A stretch of DNA of 64,000 bases from Staphylococcus pettenkoferi (GCF_026659735.1 NZ_JANSKK010000002.1:62001-126000), one strand, 5' to 3'. Positions 17,603-30,093 are shown, numbered from the stretch's first letter. Notes: generated by a model not told the origin, from the sequence alone. Numbers and translations are program-made.

Positions 17603-18526
17603 TTACTTTCTTAGGATTTGTTTTTCTAACCAATTATACAGATGTTGCCAAACACTTTCGTGTCCTTCTTCAAAAAGAATTTCGTGACGTTTATGCTTGT
17701 ACATATGTACTGTTACGTGTTCTATTCCTACTTTCTTAAATCGCTTACCTAAATAACGCACACCACGTCCGTACTTGTTGACTGGATCTTCTTTACCCCT
17801 AATCAATAATATAGGTAGTGTAACTTTCATTTTCTTTAAGTTTTTAAGTTTAGATGTCGTATCAATGGCTTTCATGATTTCGTATATCAGTTGGTTGGAT
17901 ATTTCAAAACCACTGTAAGGATCTCGTTTGTATTTTTCAACTTCTTCTTGATTTGAAGATAACCAACTATTTTTGTCTTGATCATCTTTTAAACGCTTAT
18001 TAAAAGATTTATACATAAGTTGATTGAGCCAGTGCATTTTACGCTTTTTACCACAGACAATAGTAATTAATTTAAGGAATAGGCGTTGAACTTGAACACT
18101 CAGACGATTGTACTGTGGCGTACCTGTCAAAACCAGCCCATCTACATATTTAGGGTGTGATTGAACTAAAATACGCGCCACGAGTGACCCCATTGAGTGA
18201 CCTAATACGATATATGGTTGTTGATCTTGATAACGTGTTTGAAGCGTTTCGATGATTTCAAAGGCATCCGCCGCCGCCCGATTTAAGCTTGGGATATGCC
18301 CTCGTTCTTGCTCATCAATATGATAACCGTGACCACGATGGTGATGGCGAATCACGTCATATCCCTGTTGATTTAATGAGGCTACGAAGTTATCGTATCG
18401 ATGAAAGTGCTCTGCCATACCGTGCATAATATGTATCACGCCGATCGTTTCAATCTTAGCTTTATCAATTTGTACTTCGATGGCAGCCCCGTCTGATACT
18501 CTTAACTGCAAAGATTCTTGTCCCAT
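17603..18526 (-). CDS. Lysophospholipase / monoacylglycerol lipase-like alpha/beta hydrolase
   Basis: A 307-residue serine hydrolase of the Hydrolase_4 (PldB/monoglyceride lipase) group. HIMHGMAEH near residue 33 is the oxyanion-hole region, GHSMGS carries the nucleophile S111, the acidic residue is probably in RGKEDPVNK, and the histidine is in KHKRHEILFE near residue 281. There is no signal peptide, so it acts in the cytosol or at the inner membrane face. The substrate is inferred from family annotation only. It is the first gene of a unit with miaA and hfq, five bases apart. Confidence 0.88.
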   Translation of the reverse strand: MGQESLQLRVSDGAAIEVQIDKAKIETIGVIHIMHGMAEHFHRYDNFVASLNQQGYDVIRHHHRGHGYHIDEQERGHIPSLNRAAADAFEIIETLQTRYQDQQPYIVLGHSMGSLVARILVQSHPKYVDGLVLTGTPQYNRLSVQVQRLFLKLITIVCGKKRKMHWLNQLMYKSFNKRLKDDQDKNSWLSSNQEEVEKYKRDPYSGFEISNQLIYEIMKAIDTTSKLKNLKKMKVTLPILLIRGKEDPVNKYGRGVRYLGKRFKKVGIEHVTVHMYKHKRHEILFEEGHESVWQHLYNWLEKQILRK

Positions 18527-18743
18527 AATTATCCCCCCATTACATTTTGTGGGATTACTGTTAATATACCCTTTGCATCTAGGGTTATCAACTTAAGCAT
18601 ACATTACTATCCCAGAGATTAAGCAAGTATGATGTTTCATTAAAAGTATGGTGACTTCTGAACTGAACAAATTTCTTACTACAACTTTTAAATGTCCATC
18701 AACATCTCGTTCAACATATAATAACTGCGCGCTTTATCAGCAT

Positions 18744-18775
18744 CAAAAATATCCCTAGCGCTAATGGCTAGGGAT
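18744..18775 (-). terminator. glpD terminator
   Basis: ATCCCTAGC (18751-18759) pairs perfectly with GCTAGGGAT (18767-18775). On the minus strand ATTTTTG follows. It lies about 40 bases after the glpD stop and ends the glp gene cluster. Confidence 0.88.
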
Positions 18776-18813
18776 ACGCTCACTTTAAATTCAATTTATC
18801 GCTATGCGTTCGC

Positions 18814-20487
18814 TTACTCTTTAACAGGAGGTTGATTATTTCCTGTTTGCGCTTCGTCGATCGCCTCGTCTAACTCAGCTTTGAAAGCGTCCTTTTCAGC
18901 TGTTGTATAGTCGAGTAAACCGTCCATCACTTCAACGATTTTATCTTTGTAGTTTAGGACATCATCGATCTTGAAGTAAAGTTTACCTGTACGACGAATT
19001 AAGAAGTCTGTTGGTTTATAAACCATTTCATTTTGAATTGAGTATACTAGTTCAGTATAAATATCAAGTGGAAGTCCTGTTTCTTGATATTGAGCTGTTT
19101 GTGCAATTTCAAATAAGTCTTCCGCGTTTGAACCATATTTCGTTGCGAAATGACGTGCCACTTTTTCATCGATTTGGTAAGCTTTTGCATCTTCCACTTT
19201 ACGTTCGATAAAGTTTTCGAAGTTATCGCTACCGCCTACGTCACCGCCAGAGATGGTGATGTGTTTCGTTTCACATTTTTTGAATTTCATTTTGTATTCT
19301 TGTTTTAAGCGTTTTGAAAGTAAGTCAACAATTTCTTTCGCCATGTGACGGTAACCTGTTAATTTACCTCCAGCGATAGTGAGTAAGCCAGATTTACCTT
19401 CCCAAACTTCGTCTTTACGTGAAATTTCAGAAGGGTCTTTTCCTTCTTCTAAAATGAGTGGACGTACACCTGCCCATGAAGATTCGATATCACTATCTGA
19501 CACGTCGACATCTGGGAACATGTAGTTGATAGCATCGATAAGATATTGACGATCTTCTGGCGTTGCTAAAGGTGAAGATTTGTCATTGTCATAGAACGTA
19601 TCTGTTGTACCTACATATGCTTTGCCTTCACGTGGAATAGCGAAGATCATTCGGCCATCGTTCTCAGTATCAAAGTATACTGCTTGGCGTAGTGGGAAAC
19701 GTGATTGATCAATAACGATGTGAACACCTTTAGTTAAACGTAATTGTTTATTGTTACGTGCATAGTCACCGCTACGTACTTCGTCTACCCATGGACCACT
19801 TGCATTGATAACTTTTTTAGCGCGAATGTCGTAAGTTTCACCCGTCAACATATCTTGCGCTTGGATACCATTCACTTTTTCATTTGAATCATAAGTGAAG
19901 TGAATAGATTTCGTATGGTTGATGACTGTAGCACCTTTTTCTTCTGCACGTTTCATGACTTCGATTGTAAGACGTGCGTCGTCTGTACGGTATTCTACGT
20001 AAGCACCGCCGCCTTTTAGTTTATCTCGTTTGATGAGTGGTTCTCTTTCTACTGTTTCTTTTTTACTTAGCATATTTTTACGCTCTTCTTTTTTAACACC
20101 TGCTAGGAAATCGTAAAGTGTTAAACCGATAGATGTACTGAATTTACCTAAAGAACTACCTTTGTGCATAGGTAAAAGCATGCGTTCAGGTGTAGTCACG
20201 TGTGGACCGTTCTCATAAACGATCGCACGTTCACGACCTGTTTCAGCTACGACACCAATTTGGAATTGTTTCAAGTAACGTAGACCACCGTGAACGAGTT
20301 TCGTTGAACGTGAACTTGTACCTTGTGCAAAGTCTTGCATTTCTACAAGCGCCACTTTCATACCACGTTGACTTGCATCAAGGGCAATACCTGCACCTGT
20401 GATACCGCCACCGATAATCACGACATCATATTCTTCATCTCTTAAACGCGTTTTGACTTGTTCTCTCTTCAATGTTGATAAACTCAT
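18814..20487 (-). CDS. glpD: Aerobic glycerol-3-phosphate dehydrogenase
   Basis: GlpD is an FAD enzyme at the inner membrane surface that oxidises glycerol-3-phosphate to dihydroxyacetone phosphate and passes electrons to menaquinone. The 557-residue protein begins with a Rossmann FAD site ([17 protein letters not shown], about residues 24-40), has [19 protein letters not shown] near residue 55 and the DAO-family region [12 protein letters not shown], then the C-terminal DAO domain. AGGAGG precedes the ATG. It sits behind its own promoter and a leader terminator that fits GlpP antitermination. Confidence 0.97.
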   Translation of the reverse strand: MSLSTLKREQVKTRLRDEEYDVVIIGGGITGAGIALDASQRGMKVALVEMQDFAQGTSSRSTKLVHGGLRYLKQFQIGVVAETGRERAIVYENGPHVTTPERMLLPMHKGSSLGKFSTSIGLTLYDFLAGVKKEERKNMLSKKETVEREPLIKRDKLKGGGAYVEYRTDDARLTIEVMKRAEEKGATVINHTKSIHFTYDSNEKVNGIQAQDMLTGETYDIRAKKVINASGPWVDEVRSGDYARNNKQLRLTKGVHIVIDQSRFPLRQAVYFDTENDGRMIFAIPREGKAYVGTTDTFYDNDKSSPLATPEDRQYLIDAINYMFPDVDVSDSDIESSWAGVRPLILEEGKDPSEISRKDEVWEGKSGLLTIAGGKLTGYRHMAKEIVDLLSKRLKQEYKMKFKKCETKHITISGGDVGGSDNFENFIERKVEDAKAYQIDEKVARHFATKYGSNAEDLFEIAQTAQYQETGLPLDIYTELVYSIQNEMVYKPTDFLIRRTGKLYFKIDDVLNYKDKIVEVMDGLLDYTTAEKDAFKAELDEAIDEAQTGNNQPPVKE

Positions 20488-20513
20488 AACCTATGCGCCT
20501 CCTCATATTTATT

Positions 20514-20568
20514 AAAAAAAGAGACACGCATCCCAACACAACATATTGCATTGAACGACTCGTGTCTC
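20514..20568 (-). promoter_or_regulatory. glpD leader terminator (GlpP antitermination target)
   Basis: In the glpD leader, minus strand, GAGACACG pairs perfectly with CGTGTCTC across about 32 bases and is followed by seven T (20514-20520). It lies 26 bases before the glpD start, inside the transcript. In B. subtilis GlpP bound to glycerol-3-phosphate prevents termination at exactly this kind of site before glpD and glpFK, and glpP is encoded in this window. Confidence 0.75.
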
Positions 20569-20600
20569 TCAAAATCTCGACTCAATATTAACTTACCCTT

Positions 20601-20609
20601 ATTGTAGCA
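20601..20609 (-). promoter_or_regulatory. Extended -10 element of the glpD promoter
   Basis: On the minus strand TGCTACAAT forms an extended -10 box between the glpK stop and the leader terminator. No good -35 is present, which fits a promoter relying on the TGn element. Confidence 0.5.
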
Positions 20610-20634
20610 CAGTTAATGTTGAGAAGTCTAACTA

Positions 20635-22152
<1,518 letters not shown>

Positions 22153-22275
22153 TTAGTTTCGCCCTTTTGACGCAATTGTTATTAGAAGTTCTTACTACTT
22201 TGTTTTCCCGTATATAAACTGATTAATCAATTCGTACGAGCATCAGCATTTTACTAAAAGTAATCTTAATAATTT

Positions 22276-22300
22276 AAGCATAAAAAATGGTTTTATGCTT
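22276..22300. repeat. Perfect AT-rich hairpin between glpF and glpK
   Basis: AAGCATAAAA (22276-22285) and TTTTATGCTT (22291-22300) form a perfect 10-bp stem with a 5-base loop. It could be a weak terminator or an mRNA processing or stability element that adjusts glpK relative to glpF; the T-run after it is interrupted. Confidence 0.5.
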
Positions 22301-22418
22301 ATGCGTTGCCTATACTTTCACGCGACATATTTAACGTTATCGTTAATCTATGATAAAAGTTCTCCGCATTACGTAAGTTTTAGCTCATTGTACTAAAACG
22401 AGATTAGAAAATAACAGC

Positions 22419-23237
22419 TTAATTAATACTTTCTGCATCTTGACCGACTTTAGATTTATTCATCACTACACCGATAAGTAAAGTCACAATAACGACTACA
22501 ATACTGATGATTGAAAAGGCATCGAATGCACCTTTGAAGAATAAACGGTAAATCATCGCACCGATCATACCACCAGCAATTGGACCAAGCACAGGTACGA
22601 TAGCGTAACTCCAATTAGAGTCACCTTTACCTGCGATAGGTAGTATCGCGTGCGCAATACGAGGACCTAAGTCACGGGCTGGGTTAATCGCATAACCTGT
22701 TGGACCACCCAAACTCACACCAATCGCTAGGATTAAAGCCCCGACAATTAGTGGATTAAGTCCATCAGCAATCTTGTTCATACCGATGTAAAGTAAGCCA
22801 AGTGTTAACGCTGCTGTTCCGATAATTTCACTCATAAAGTTAGCGAAATAGTTCTTAATTGCAGGCGCTGTTGAGAACACACCTAATTTAGCACCTTTAT
22901 CTTCTGTTGCTTTCCAATGTGGTAAATACATGAGCCATACTAACATTGCTCCAACAATACCACCGAGCATCTGACAGATAATATATCCAGGTACTTGTGC
23001 CCAACTAATTGAACCATCCATCGCGAAAGCAATCGATACGGCTGGGTTTAAATGTGCTCCAGAAATATTACCTACTGCATAAGCCCCGAATGATACAGCA
23101 AGTCCCCAACCTACTGCGATGACAATCCAATCTGCACCAAAGCCTGCTGTTCTCTTCAAATTGACGTTAGCACACACGCCACCACCGAATAGTGCGAGTA
23201 TCACTGTCCCTAGAAATTCGGCAAAATAAACACTCAT
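22419..23237 (-). CDS. glpF: Glycerol uptake facilitator
   Basis: GlpF is an aquaglyceroporin that lets glycerol diffuse across the membrane. The ATG at 23237 follows AGGAGGGATTTG and gives 272 residues, six membrane helices plus the two half-helices with NPA motifs: SGAHLNPAVS near residue 65 and GYAINPARDLGPR near 199. The aspartate after the second NPAR is typical of glycerol facilitators rather than water-only channels. It is the first gene of glpFK, behind a cre-type site, promoter and GlpP-dependent leader. Confidence 0.95.
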   Translation of the reverse strand: MSVYFAEFLGTVILALFGGGVCANVNLKRTAGFGADWIVIAVGWGLAVSFGAYAVGNISGAHLNPAVSIAFAMDGSISWAQVPGYIICQMLGGIVGAMLVWLMYLPHWKATEDKGAKLGVFSTAPAIKNYFANFMSEIIGTAALTLGLLYIGMNKIADGLNPLIVGALILAIGVSLGGPTGYAINPARDLGPRIAHAILPIAGKGDSNWSYAIVPVLGPIAGGMIGAMIYRLFFKGAFDAFSIISIVVVIVTLLIGVVMNKSKVGQDAESIN

Positions 23238-23255
23238 CAAATCCCTCCTGTTGAT

Positions 23256-23320
23256 AAAAAAAGAGAGATTTCTCCATCATAAAGCACTCCCTTAGCCATG
23301 CTTTGTCATGCAGAAATCTC
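23256..23320 (-). promoter_or_regulatory. glpFK leader terminator (GlpP antitermination target)
   Basis: On the minus strand GAGATTTCT-type arms (23265-23273 and 23312-23320) pair perfectly over a 38-base loop and are followed by seven T (23256-23262), 19 bases before the glpF start. The layout is the same as in the glpD leader, supporting a shared GlpP mechanism. Confidence 0.75.
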
Positions 23321-23353
23321 CCTATCTCTTCCTAAAATATTAACTTAGTTTAT

Positions 23354-23383
23354 ATCTTACACTTGTCATGTAAGCGTTGTCAA
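23354..23383 (-). promoter_or_regulatory. glpFK promoter
   Basis: On the minus strand a consensus TTGACA (23378-23383) and TAAGAT (23354-23359) are 18 bases apart, upstream of the leader terminator. Confidence 0.6.
23369..23382. promoter_or_regulatory. Probable cre (CcpA) site at glpF
   Basis: On the minus strand TGACAACGCTTACA matches the cre consensus TGWAANCGNTNWCA at all but one defined position and overlaps the -35 box. This fits carbon catabolite repression of glycerol uptake by CcpA. Confidence 0.6.
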
Positions 23384-23429
23384 CAAAAAGTTGAATTGAT
23401 TCAGATATTATAAATTGAAGCGCGAGCAA

Positions 23430-23963
23430 TCACCAGAGTTGACGATTGCTCGTAGTAATGTAATGTGCACCATTATTTACAGCTTCTGTTACTTCTTCAG
23501 GTGTATTGATTAAACCGCCAGCGATTACAGGTGTTTGGGTCTCTTCTTTAATAATCTTAATCGCCTTCCCAGCAACTCCTGGCAACACTTCAACATAATC
23601 CGGCTCAGCTTTTTTAATGAGTTCGATACTTCTTTTTAATGCCTGCGAGTCGAGTATAAAGACACGTAATATTGTTGTAGTGTTAAGTGATTTCGCTTTC
23701 TTTAACACGCGCATTTTAGTAGAGACAATGCCTTTCGGATGATAGTGTTGAATGATATATTCGCAGGCATATTCATCGTGACTCATCCCTTTAATTAGAT
23801 CGATATGCATATACGTTTCAACATGTGCTTTCTTCAATAAATCCATCGTGCTTTTCAAATGACCGACATGTGTGTCTAATATGACGCACTCTTTATAGTC
23901 AGTTTGAATGAGCTTCTCGAGATCTTTCATCGTTCTGATTGCAGGTAAGATGTTTGGTTTCAT
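23430..23963 (-). CDS. glpP: Glycerol uptake operon antiterminator
   Basis: GlpP is an RNA-binding antiterminator that, with glycerol-3-phosphate, allows transcription past the leader terminators of glpFK and glpD. The 177-residue protein has the GlpP family TIM-barrel-like pattern: VILDTHVGHL near residue 28, MHIDLIKGMSHDEYACEY near 52, GIVSTK, and VEVLPGVAGKAIKI, with the phosphate-binding turn AGGLINTPEEV near residue 149. It lies just upstream of glpF in the same orientation. Both target hairpins are visible in this window. Confidence 0.94.
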   Translation of the reverse strand: MKPNILPAIRTMKDLEKLIQTDYKECVILDTHVGHLKSTMDLLKKAHVETYMHIDLIKGMSHDEYACEYIIQHYHPKGIVSTKMRVLKKAKSLNTTTILRVFILDSQALKRSIELIKKAEPDYVEVLPGVAGKAIKIIKEETQTPVIAGGLINTPEEVTEAVNNGAHYITTSNRQLW

Positions 23964-24289
23964 AAGACATCCCTCTCATCATGTTAAGTATAAATTAAGT
24001 TTATTCAACTCTCAGTCAAATTACAAACTATAACTGATTTCAGAAATATTTAATATAATTAATGTTTTAGACTTAATACTTTTAAAATGAATCGAGCTTA
24101 TTTAATAAAGTTTCGAGTTGTAGTGATTTCACGCCTTTTAACATGCTTGCTTAATCATTGTTCAAGGCCATTCTCTAGTGCCAAATTGAGTAATATTGAA
24201 CAAACCATTTAACGACTAAGTTTTCAATCGCTAAATGGTTTGCATTTATTAACTATAAGATCTGGCCAGTCTTCACTCTTCACTTCATT
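23964..24289. other. glpP-mutL spacer
   Basis: This AT-rich 326-base spacer holds the presumed glpP promoter region and the mutSL terminator at 24201-24242. A TATACT with a distant TTGACT lies near 23990, but the spacing is poor, so I do not call a promoter. No coding frame is supported. Confidence 0.5.
24201..24242 (-). terminator. mutSL terminator
   Basis: CAAACCATTTA (24201-24211) pairs perfectly with TAAATGGTTTG (24232-24242). The T-run is weak on both sides (TTCAATATT on the minus strand), but the position, about 50 bases after mutL, suits a terminator. Confidence 0.6.
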
Positions 24290-26248
24290 CTAAACAATAC
24301 GTTTAAATAAACGTTCCAATTCATAGTTAGAGAAGTTTACGATAATTGGACGACCATGCGGACAAGTGAATGGATCTTCCGCTTCTCGTAACTGATCAAT
24401 TAAGTCTGCCATCTCGCTATTCTTTAAATAATGATTCGCTTTAATAGACTTTTTACAACTCATCATAATTGCTGCTTCTTCGCGAATCTTATTGACGTCC
24501 ACTTTCTGATGTTCTAAGACATATTCAATCATATCTTTGATGATTTCTTCCGCTTCTTGTTGCGGGAACCACACAGGATAGCTATTGACGATATAATCAT
24601 GACCACCAAATGGCTCGAGATGGACACCAACTTTCTCTAACTCGTCTTTGTACTGCTCGATGATCATGACATCGTCTTTAGAGAAATGGAAAGTTAAAGG
24701 AATAAGTAAATCTTGTACTTCATTCGTCACTTCACCAATTTTATCTCGGAAATACTCGTATTTAATTCTTTCTTGCGCTGCATGTTGGTCTATCATAAAC
24801 ATGCCATTTTCGTTTTGAGCAATGATATATGTGCCATGTACTTGTCCCACCACTTCAACATACGGAACCCGTCGACTCGGCGTCTTGCTCACTGTACCTT
24901 TGATATTGTCTGTATCTTCTTCAAGATGTTCAGATGACTCTGCAACATCTGAATTCTCAAGTTCTGAAAGCACGTCACGCTGTGCTTGAGCATAGTCGTC
25001 TGTTGAGGCCGTCTCACTTACCTGACTTTCCGACTCGTCGGATGTCGTTTGATATGCAGAGGCATCATGACGGGCGGATAGTTCTTCGTTTGAATTATCT
25101 TGTGCCTCTTCGGTTTCAGCTTCATAATGAGATGTAGAATCCGAAGTTTTATCTTCATCTGACACTTGTTGTTTTCGTTCAAAATCCATCTTTTGTTGTT
25201 CAAATTGATGGAGTACTTTATTTTTCTTCTCGAATTTAGACATGTCGTTTTGCGGAATAAGAATACGATCTTTAAACGCCTCTCTAATCTTTTCCACAAT
25301 CAGTGAATACAGTTGCTCTTCTTTCGATAAACGTACCTCTAACTTAGTCGGATGCACATTCACATCTACGAGTATCGGATCCATCTGGATATTGAGGTAA
25401 CAAATCGGGTAGCGTCCAATCATCATTAAAGTATGATAACCTTCAAGAATCGCTTTATTCAGTACGAAGTTTTTAATATATCTACCATTGATAAAAATTG
25501 AAATATAGTGCTTATTACTTCGTGAATGCTCAGGTTTTGCTACAAAGCCTTCAAGATGATAATCACTCGTATCGCCCTCGATAGCAACTAAATCTTTGGC
25601 GACTTTCATACCGTAAATTTCAGCCATCACTTCATTCGTTCGCCCTGAACCATTCGTGCTTAAAATTTCTTTTCCATCAGAATAAAGTGAGATACGCACA
25701 TCAGGATGGCTCATCGCCATACGGTTAACAATATCTGTTATTTTACCTAATTCAGTATATAAACTTTTAACATATTTCAAGCGTGCAGGTGTGTTATAGA
25801 ACAACGATTTCACTGTGATATCTGTCCCTCGTTTCGCTTTGGCTGGCTTACGTTCAAGAATCCGTCCATTCTCAGCGTAAACCTCTAAGCCTTCGAGACC
25901 ATCCGTACACGTAATCAGCTGAACTTTCGCAACAGAAGATATACTTGCGAGCGCCTCTCCTCTAAAGCCTAATGTACGAATGTGAAACAAGTCGTCATCC
26001 GTGTCTAACTTACTCGTCGCATGACGATGAAATACTAAATCTACGTCATCCGCTTCAATACCTGTTCCATTATCAACGACACGAATAGATGAAATACCAG
26101 ATTGCTCTACTTCGATAGTAATTTCGGTTGCTTGCGCATCGAGTGCATTCTCTAATAACTCTTTCACTACGGATCCTGGGCGTTCGACCACTTCACCCGC
26201 TGCAATCTTATTGGCTAATGAGGTTTGCAGTTCTTTAATTTGTCCCAT
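24290..26248 (-). CDS. mutL: DNA mismatch repair protein MutL
   Basis: MutL links mismatch recognition by MutS to strand incision. The 652-residue protein has the N-terminal GHKL ATPase motifs [19 protein letters not shown] and [10 protein letters not shown] within the first 105 residues, a long acidic serine/glutamate-rich linker (about 345-455), and the C-terminal endonuclease domain with [12 protein letters not shown], plus the metal-site motifs CKKSIKAN and CPHGRPI. This marks the endonuclease-active MutL of bacteria without MutH. It starts 10 bases after mutS. Confidence 0.97.
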   Translation of the reverse strand: MGQIKELQTSLANKIAAGEVVERPGSVVKELLENALDAQATEITIEVEQSGISSIRVVDNGTGIEADDVDLVFHRHATSKLDTDDDLFHIRTLGFRGEALASISSVAKVQLITCTDGLEGLEVYAENGRILERKPAKAKRGTDITVKSLFYNTPARLKYVKSLYTELGKITDIVNRMAMSHPDVRISLYSDGKEILSTNGSGRTNEVMAEIYGMKVAKDLVAIEGDTSDYHLEGFVAKPEHSRSNKHYISIFINGRYIKNFVLNKAILEGYHTLMMIGRYPICYLNIQMDPILVDVNVHPTKLEVRLSKEEQLYSLIVEKIREAFKDRILIPQNDMSKFEKKNKVLHQFEQQKMDFERKQQVSDEDKTSDSTSHYEAETEEAQDNSNEELSARHDASAYQTTSDESESQVSETASTDDYAQAQRDVLSELENSDVAESSEHLEEDTDNIKGTVSKTPSRRVPYVEVVGQVHGTYIIAQNENGMFMIDQHAAQERIKYEYFRDKIGEVTNEVQDLLIPLTFHFSKDDVMIIEQYKDELEKVGVHLEPFGGHDYIVNSYPVWFPQQEAEEIIKDMIEYVLEHQKVDVNKIREEAAIMMSCKKSIKANHYLKNSEMADLIDQLREAEDPFTCPHGRPIIVNFSNYELERLFKRIV

Positions 26249-26258
26249 GCTTTCACCT

Positions 26259-28931
26259 CTATTTCAATCGGTTTTGTAATTCGCTCAATTTCACTAATGC
26301 TTCGACTGGTGTCATCATTGAAATGTTTAAATGCTTTAATTCTTCTTCGATTTCGCTAGGCTCTGCTGGTTCGTCGAAGAGATTAAAGGACGTTTGTTCA
26401 AATTGTGCTGAAGCAGACTGAGCCGCTGAATTGTTCTCTTTGTTGTTCTCTGAATGTGGAATGGGTTCACTATCGTCTTTATCTTTCTCGGACTGCGATG
26501 TCGCTTCATGTACTGCATTGGCATCCACATGTGCCGAATTCGTTTCACCGTTCGCTTTCACTGGCGCATTATCCTTTTCAAAGGCATCGAGAATCACTTG
26601 CGCGCGGTTGATGACTTCTTTCGGCAAGTCCGCGAGCTTAGCTACTTGAATGCCATAACTGTCATCGACTGCTCCGTCTTTGACTTTGTGTAAAAAGATA
26701 AGTTCTCCTTGGTATTCATTAGCTGCCACGTGAACATTTTTCAAACACTCAAGTGTCTGATCCAGCGTAGTTAATTCATGATAATGTGTCGAGAATAACG
26801 TTTTAGCGTGAGATGTTTGCGCGACATATTCAATCATTGACTGAGCTAGTGCTAAACCATCATACGTTGAAGTTCCTCGCCCGATTTCATCAAAGATAAT
26901 GAGGCTATCAGCTGTCGCATTAGCCAATGCTTTCTGGGCTTCTAGCATTTCTACCATAAACGTACTTTTACCTGAAACTAAATCGTCAGCCGCACCGATA
27001 CGTGTAAAGATTTGATCAAAAATTGGAAGCACCGCCTCATCACAAGGCACATAAGCTCCCATTTGAGCCATAATACTAATGATAGCGACCTGTCTCATAT
27101 AAGTTGATTTACCAGACATATTCGGTCCAGTAATTAAATAAATGTACTGTGATTCGTCAAGGCGACAATCATTTGGCACATAATCATTGCGATCCATCAC
27201 ACGTTCAACGACAGGATGACGTGAGCCAGTGAGGGCGAGCGTCTTATCTTTACTGAATGTCGGTCTCACATAATTGTATTTCTGTGCCGTTTCCGCAAAA
27301 CTTTGTAAACAATCGAGCCCAGAAATAATCTTCGCTTGTTGTTGTAAACGCTCAGTATAATCTTTAATTCGCTCTCTCAGCTGAGTAAATAATTGATATT
27401 CCAACTCTACCGCTTTGTCTTCTGAACCGAGAATTAAATCTTCTTTCTCTTTCAGCTCATCAGTTATGAAACGTTCAGCATTCGACAAGGTCTGTTTTCG
27501 TTGATAACCAAAAGCTTGAGGATCGAACCCGCGTAAATTCGCTCTCGTGATTTCGATAAAGTAACCAAAGACTTTATTAAAACGAATCTTCAATGATTTG
27601 ATACCTGTACGTTCACGTTCTTTAGCTTGAAGTTCAGCTAACCAAGCTTTACCGTTGCGTGAGGCTTCAAGATATTCGTCGAGTTGTTCATGAAAGCCTG
27701 ATTTAAACAACCCACCTTCTTTCACAGAAATCGGTGGTTCTTCAACGAGACTTTGTTCTAGTAATTCTAACAAGTCATCGAGTGGTTCTAGCGCTTCAAA
27801 TTGTGCTGTTGCTTGGGTATCTAACTGGGTCAACAGTGTTTTGATATTCGGAATTTCTGAGATGGAATGTTTAAGTTGGATTAAATCACGGGCATTTACA
27901 TTTCCATAACTCACTCGTCCCACGAGACGTTCAATATCATAAACTTGATTGAGATATTCTCGTAGCGTATCACGTTCGATAAAGTGGTCAATAAATTGTT
28001 CCACAACATCAAGACGCTGTTGGATTTGTTGTCGTTGAATGAGAGGTCGATCAATCCACTGCTTTAAACGACGCGCTCCCATCGGCGTTTTCGTTTGATC
28101 CATGAGCCATAGCAACGTACCCTTTTTCGATTTCAAACGAATACTTTCTGTAAGTTCAAGATTGCGTTTGGCATAATAGTCCATTTTCATAAAATCAACC
28201 GCTTCATATTGATACACTTCTTCAATATGTGAAAGATCCCGTTTTTGCGTATGATGAATGTAATCGAGCAGCAACTGTGTCACTGCATGCATATTCGCGT
28301 CTTTGAGCGTGTTGACCTCGTAAGGCTCGTCAGAAATCGTATCCACGACTGTGATTGTCTCAGTCGTCATATTAATTTGACGTTGTAAATGTTCAGAGAT
28401 AGCACGATCAACCACAATTTCATTCGGATTAATGGTTGTAATTTCGTTGATTAATGTTGATTCATCTTCAAAGTGTGTGACCTGCAATTCACCTGTTGAA
28501 ACGTCACAGTAGGCGAGTGCATAACCTTTGCCATCGTGTCGATAACTCAAGATATAGTTATTCTGTTTCTCATCAACACCCCCATGTTCCATGACAGTAC
28601 CTGGTGTCACGATACGCACGACTTCGCGCTTAACCATTCCTTTCGTTTGTCGCGGATCTTCCATTTGTTCACAAATCGCAATCTTATACCCATGATTTAT
28701 GAGGGTTTCGATGTAACTATCTGCGGAATGATATGGAACGCCACACATAGGGATAGGATCGTCCTTTTTCGCATCTCTTTTCGTTAGCGTGATTTCAAGC
28801 ACACGTGACGCTTCTTTCGCATCCTCGAAGAACATTTCATAGAAGTCTCCGAGTCGGAAAAATAATAAACAATCTTGGTATTCAGATTTAATTTTTAAGT
28901 ATTGTTGCATCATTGGCGTTACTTTAGCCAT
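26259..28931 (-). CDS. mutS: DNA mismatch repair protein MutS
   Basis: MutS recognises mismatches and small loops. The ATG at 28931 ([10 protein letters not shown], 890 residues) follows AAAGGAA by 10 bases; an upstream GTG has no spacing. The mismatch-binding GDFYEMF motif lies near residue 32, and the ABC-type ATPase has Walker [10 protein letters not shown] near 610 and Walker [13 protein letters not shown] near 685. After the ATPase comes a long acidic, low-complexity linker (about 795-850), then QTSFNLF, which looks like a beta-clamp binding site, and the tetramerisation region. Confidence 0.97.
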   Translation of the reverse strand: MAKVTPMMQQYLKIKSEYQDCLLFFRLGDFYEMFFEDAKEASRVLEITLTKRDAKKDDPIPMCGVPYHSADSYIETLINHGYKIAICEQMEDPRQTKGMVKREVVRIVTPGTVMEHGGVDEKQNNYILSYRHDGKGYALAYCDVSTGELQVTHFEDESTLINEITTINPNEIVVDRAISEHLQRQINMTTETITVVDTISDEPYEVNTLKDANMHAVTQLLLDYIHHTQKRDLSHIEEVYQYEAVDFMKMDYYAKRNLELTESIRLKSKKGTLLWLMDQTKTPMGARRLKQWIDRPLIQRQQIQQRLDVVEQFIDHFIERDTLREYLNQVYDIERLVGRVSYGNVNARDLIQLKHSISEIPNIKTLLTQLDTQATAQFEALEPLDDLLELLEQSLVEEPPISVKEGGLFKSGFHEQLDEYLEASRNGKAWLAELQAKERERTGIKSLKIRFNKVFGYFIEITRANLRGFDPQAFGYQRKQTLSNAERFITDELKEKEDLILGSEDKAVELEYQLFTQLRERIKDYTERLQQQAKIISGLDCLQSFAETAQKYNYVRPTFSKDKTLALTGSRHPVVERVMDRNDYVPNDCRLDESQYIYLITGPNMSGKSTYMRQVAIISIMAQMGAYVPCDEAVLPIFDQIFTRIGAADDLVSGKSTFMVEMLEAQKALANATADSLIIFDEIGRGTSTYDGLALAQSMIEYVAQTSHAKTLFSTHYHELTTLDQTLECLKNVHVAANEYQGELIFLHKVKDGAVDDSYGIQVAKLADLPKEVINRAQVILDAFEKDNAPVKANGETNSAHVDANAVHEATSQSEKDKDDSEPIPHSENNKENNSAAQSASAQFEQTSFNLFDEPAEPSEIEEELKHLNISMMTPVEALVKLSELQNRLK

Positions 28932-29170
28932 GCATTTCACGTTCCTTTTTCTATGTCATTATGGTTAGTTGAGTTCTTTGTCATTTTATTTTTATTAAAA
29001 TGTTTAGCTCTTAAATTTTAACATATCCTACATCAGTGCGCCGACAAATCACACGAATTATATAATTATTTTATCTAAAGTGTTTAAAGAAAGAAACTAA
29101 TAACTAAAACACAATTCCGTGACATTTTGGAAATAGCTGAAGAATTTCTCTACTATCTACAAAAAGCTAA

Positions 29171-29205
29171 AAGCCCGAAAAACACACACCGCATTTCTCG
29201 GACTT
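29171..29205 (-). terminator. Terminator of the miaB-ymcA-thiW unit
   Basis: AAGCCCGAA (29171-29179) pairs with TCGGACTT (29198-29205) with one G-T wobble; on the minus strand TTTTAGC follows. It lies 15 bases after the thiW stop. Confidence 0.75.
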
Positions 29206-29219
29206 CGACTTTCAACCTT

Positions 29220-29711
29220 TTATTTTAAAAAGCGATCGAGAATACCTCTCCGTTTCAACACCATCAAGATAATGTAACTAATAACTGATCCGATAATACT
29301 TGAAACGAGAAAGGCTAGCATTAAAGGTTTCGCTGCAAAATCGTGTAAACCGATGATCCAAGCCACCGGAATGCACATCAAGCTGCCAATAATTCCCGTA
29401 CCGATCACTTCACCTACCGCTGCCATAAAGATATGGCGACGATAAATATAGAATGCACTCGCGAGTAGCACGCCTACCATACTACCAGGAAAGGCAAAGG
29501 CACTTCCGGTATTAAAGAGTACACGCAATAGTGAAGAAATTAATGCTTGAGCCAGTCCAAACCAAGGGCCTACAAACACCGCACATAAAACATTAATCAT
29601 ATGTTGAATGGGTGCAGCTTTAATCGGTCCGACTGGTATGACTATAAAGCTACTCAATATGACATTGAGTGCTATAAATATTGCGGTAAATGTAAACTTT
29701 CTCGTCTTCAT
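29220..29711 (-). CDS. thiW: ECF transporter substrate-binding (S) component, ThiW-like
   Basis: A 163-residue integral membrane protein with five to six helices, of the energy-coupling-factor S-component type. The N-terminal TFTAIFIALNVILSSFIVIP and the following GPIKAAPIQHMINVLCAVFVGP match the ThiW family, thought to carry the thiazole part of thiamine. It needs the shared EcfA/A'/T module, encoded elsewhere. The ATG at 29711 is chosen (12 bases after AAAGGGG); a TTG four codons upstream touches that site. It follows ymcA closely and so is read with miaB and ymcA. No TPP riboswitch is seen, so thiamine control at this promoter is not supported. Confidence 0.85.
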   Translation of the reverse strand: MKTRKFTFTAIFIALNVILSSFIVIPVGPIKAAPIQHMINVLCAVFVGPWFGLAQALISSLLRVLFNTGSAFAFPGSMVGVLLASAFYIYRRHIFMAAVGEVIGTGIIGSLMCIPVAWIIGLHDFAAKPLMLAFLVSSIIGSVISYIILMVLKRRGILDRFLK

Positions 29712-29736
29712 TCGACGACCCAACCCCTTTCGTTAT

Positions 29737-30093
29737 TCAATCTTCTGGATGATGGTTGTTTAAGCGTTTCGACATCGTCTCAATCATCAATTGAAGTAAA
29801 TCATTGGCTTCTCGTTGCGCAGTTCGAAATTCACCGACTATCGGAAGTTGGTTGATATCGTTCTCTAACGACTGAATCGTTTGTTCTGACGCTTTGAGTG
29901 CTTCTATCTTGCCGTAATTCTGAAAGTTAACAGCTTGTTTCTGATTGCGTTTCAATTCTTTCATACGTGTGTCGATACTGTGATTCGCATGAATCTGTTC
30001 TTCTACACGTCGATAATCTTTCACGAGATCTAAATCTTGAATCTTGGCACTTAAACGATCAGCTTGTCCAAGTATTTCTTCAGTGCGATACAT
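29737..30093 (-). CDS. ymcA: YmcA/RicA, YlbF-YmcA family RNA-processing factor
   Basis: A 118-residue mostly helical protein of the YlbF/YmcA family. In B. subtilis RicA (YmcA), RicF (YlbF) and RicT (YaaT) form a complex with iron-sulphur clusters that directs RNase Y to certain transcripts, and rny is also in this window. Visible features are the helix from residue 2 (YRTEEILGQADRLSAKI), a repeated basic/glutamine helix and a C-terminal RTAQREANDLLQLMIETM segment. Its start overlaps the miaB stop by one base (TAATG), so translation is coupled. Confidence 0.93.
   Translation of the reverse strand: MYRTEEILGQADRLSAKIQDLDLVKDYRRVEEQIHANHSIDTRMKELKRNQKQAVNFQNYGKIEALKASEQTIQSLENDINQLPIVGEFRTAQREANDLLQLMIETMSKRLNNHHPED

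Noticed and set aside
26405..26693. Three overlapping plus-strand frames
   Set aside because: All lie opposite the low-complexity tail of MutS and lack start signals.
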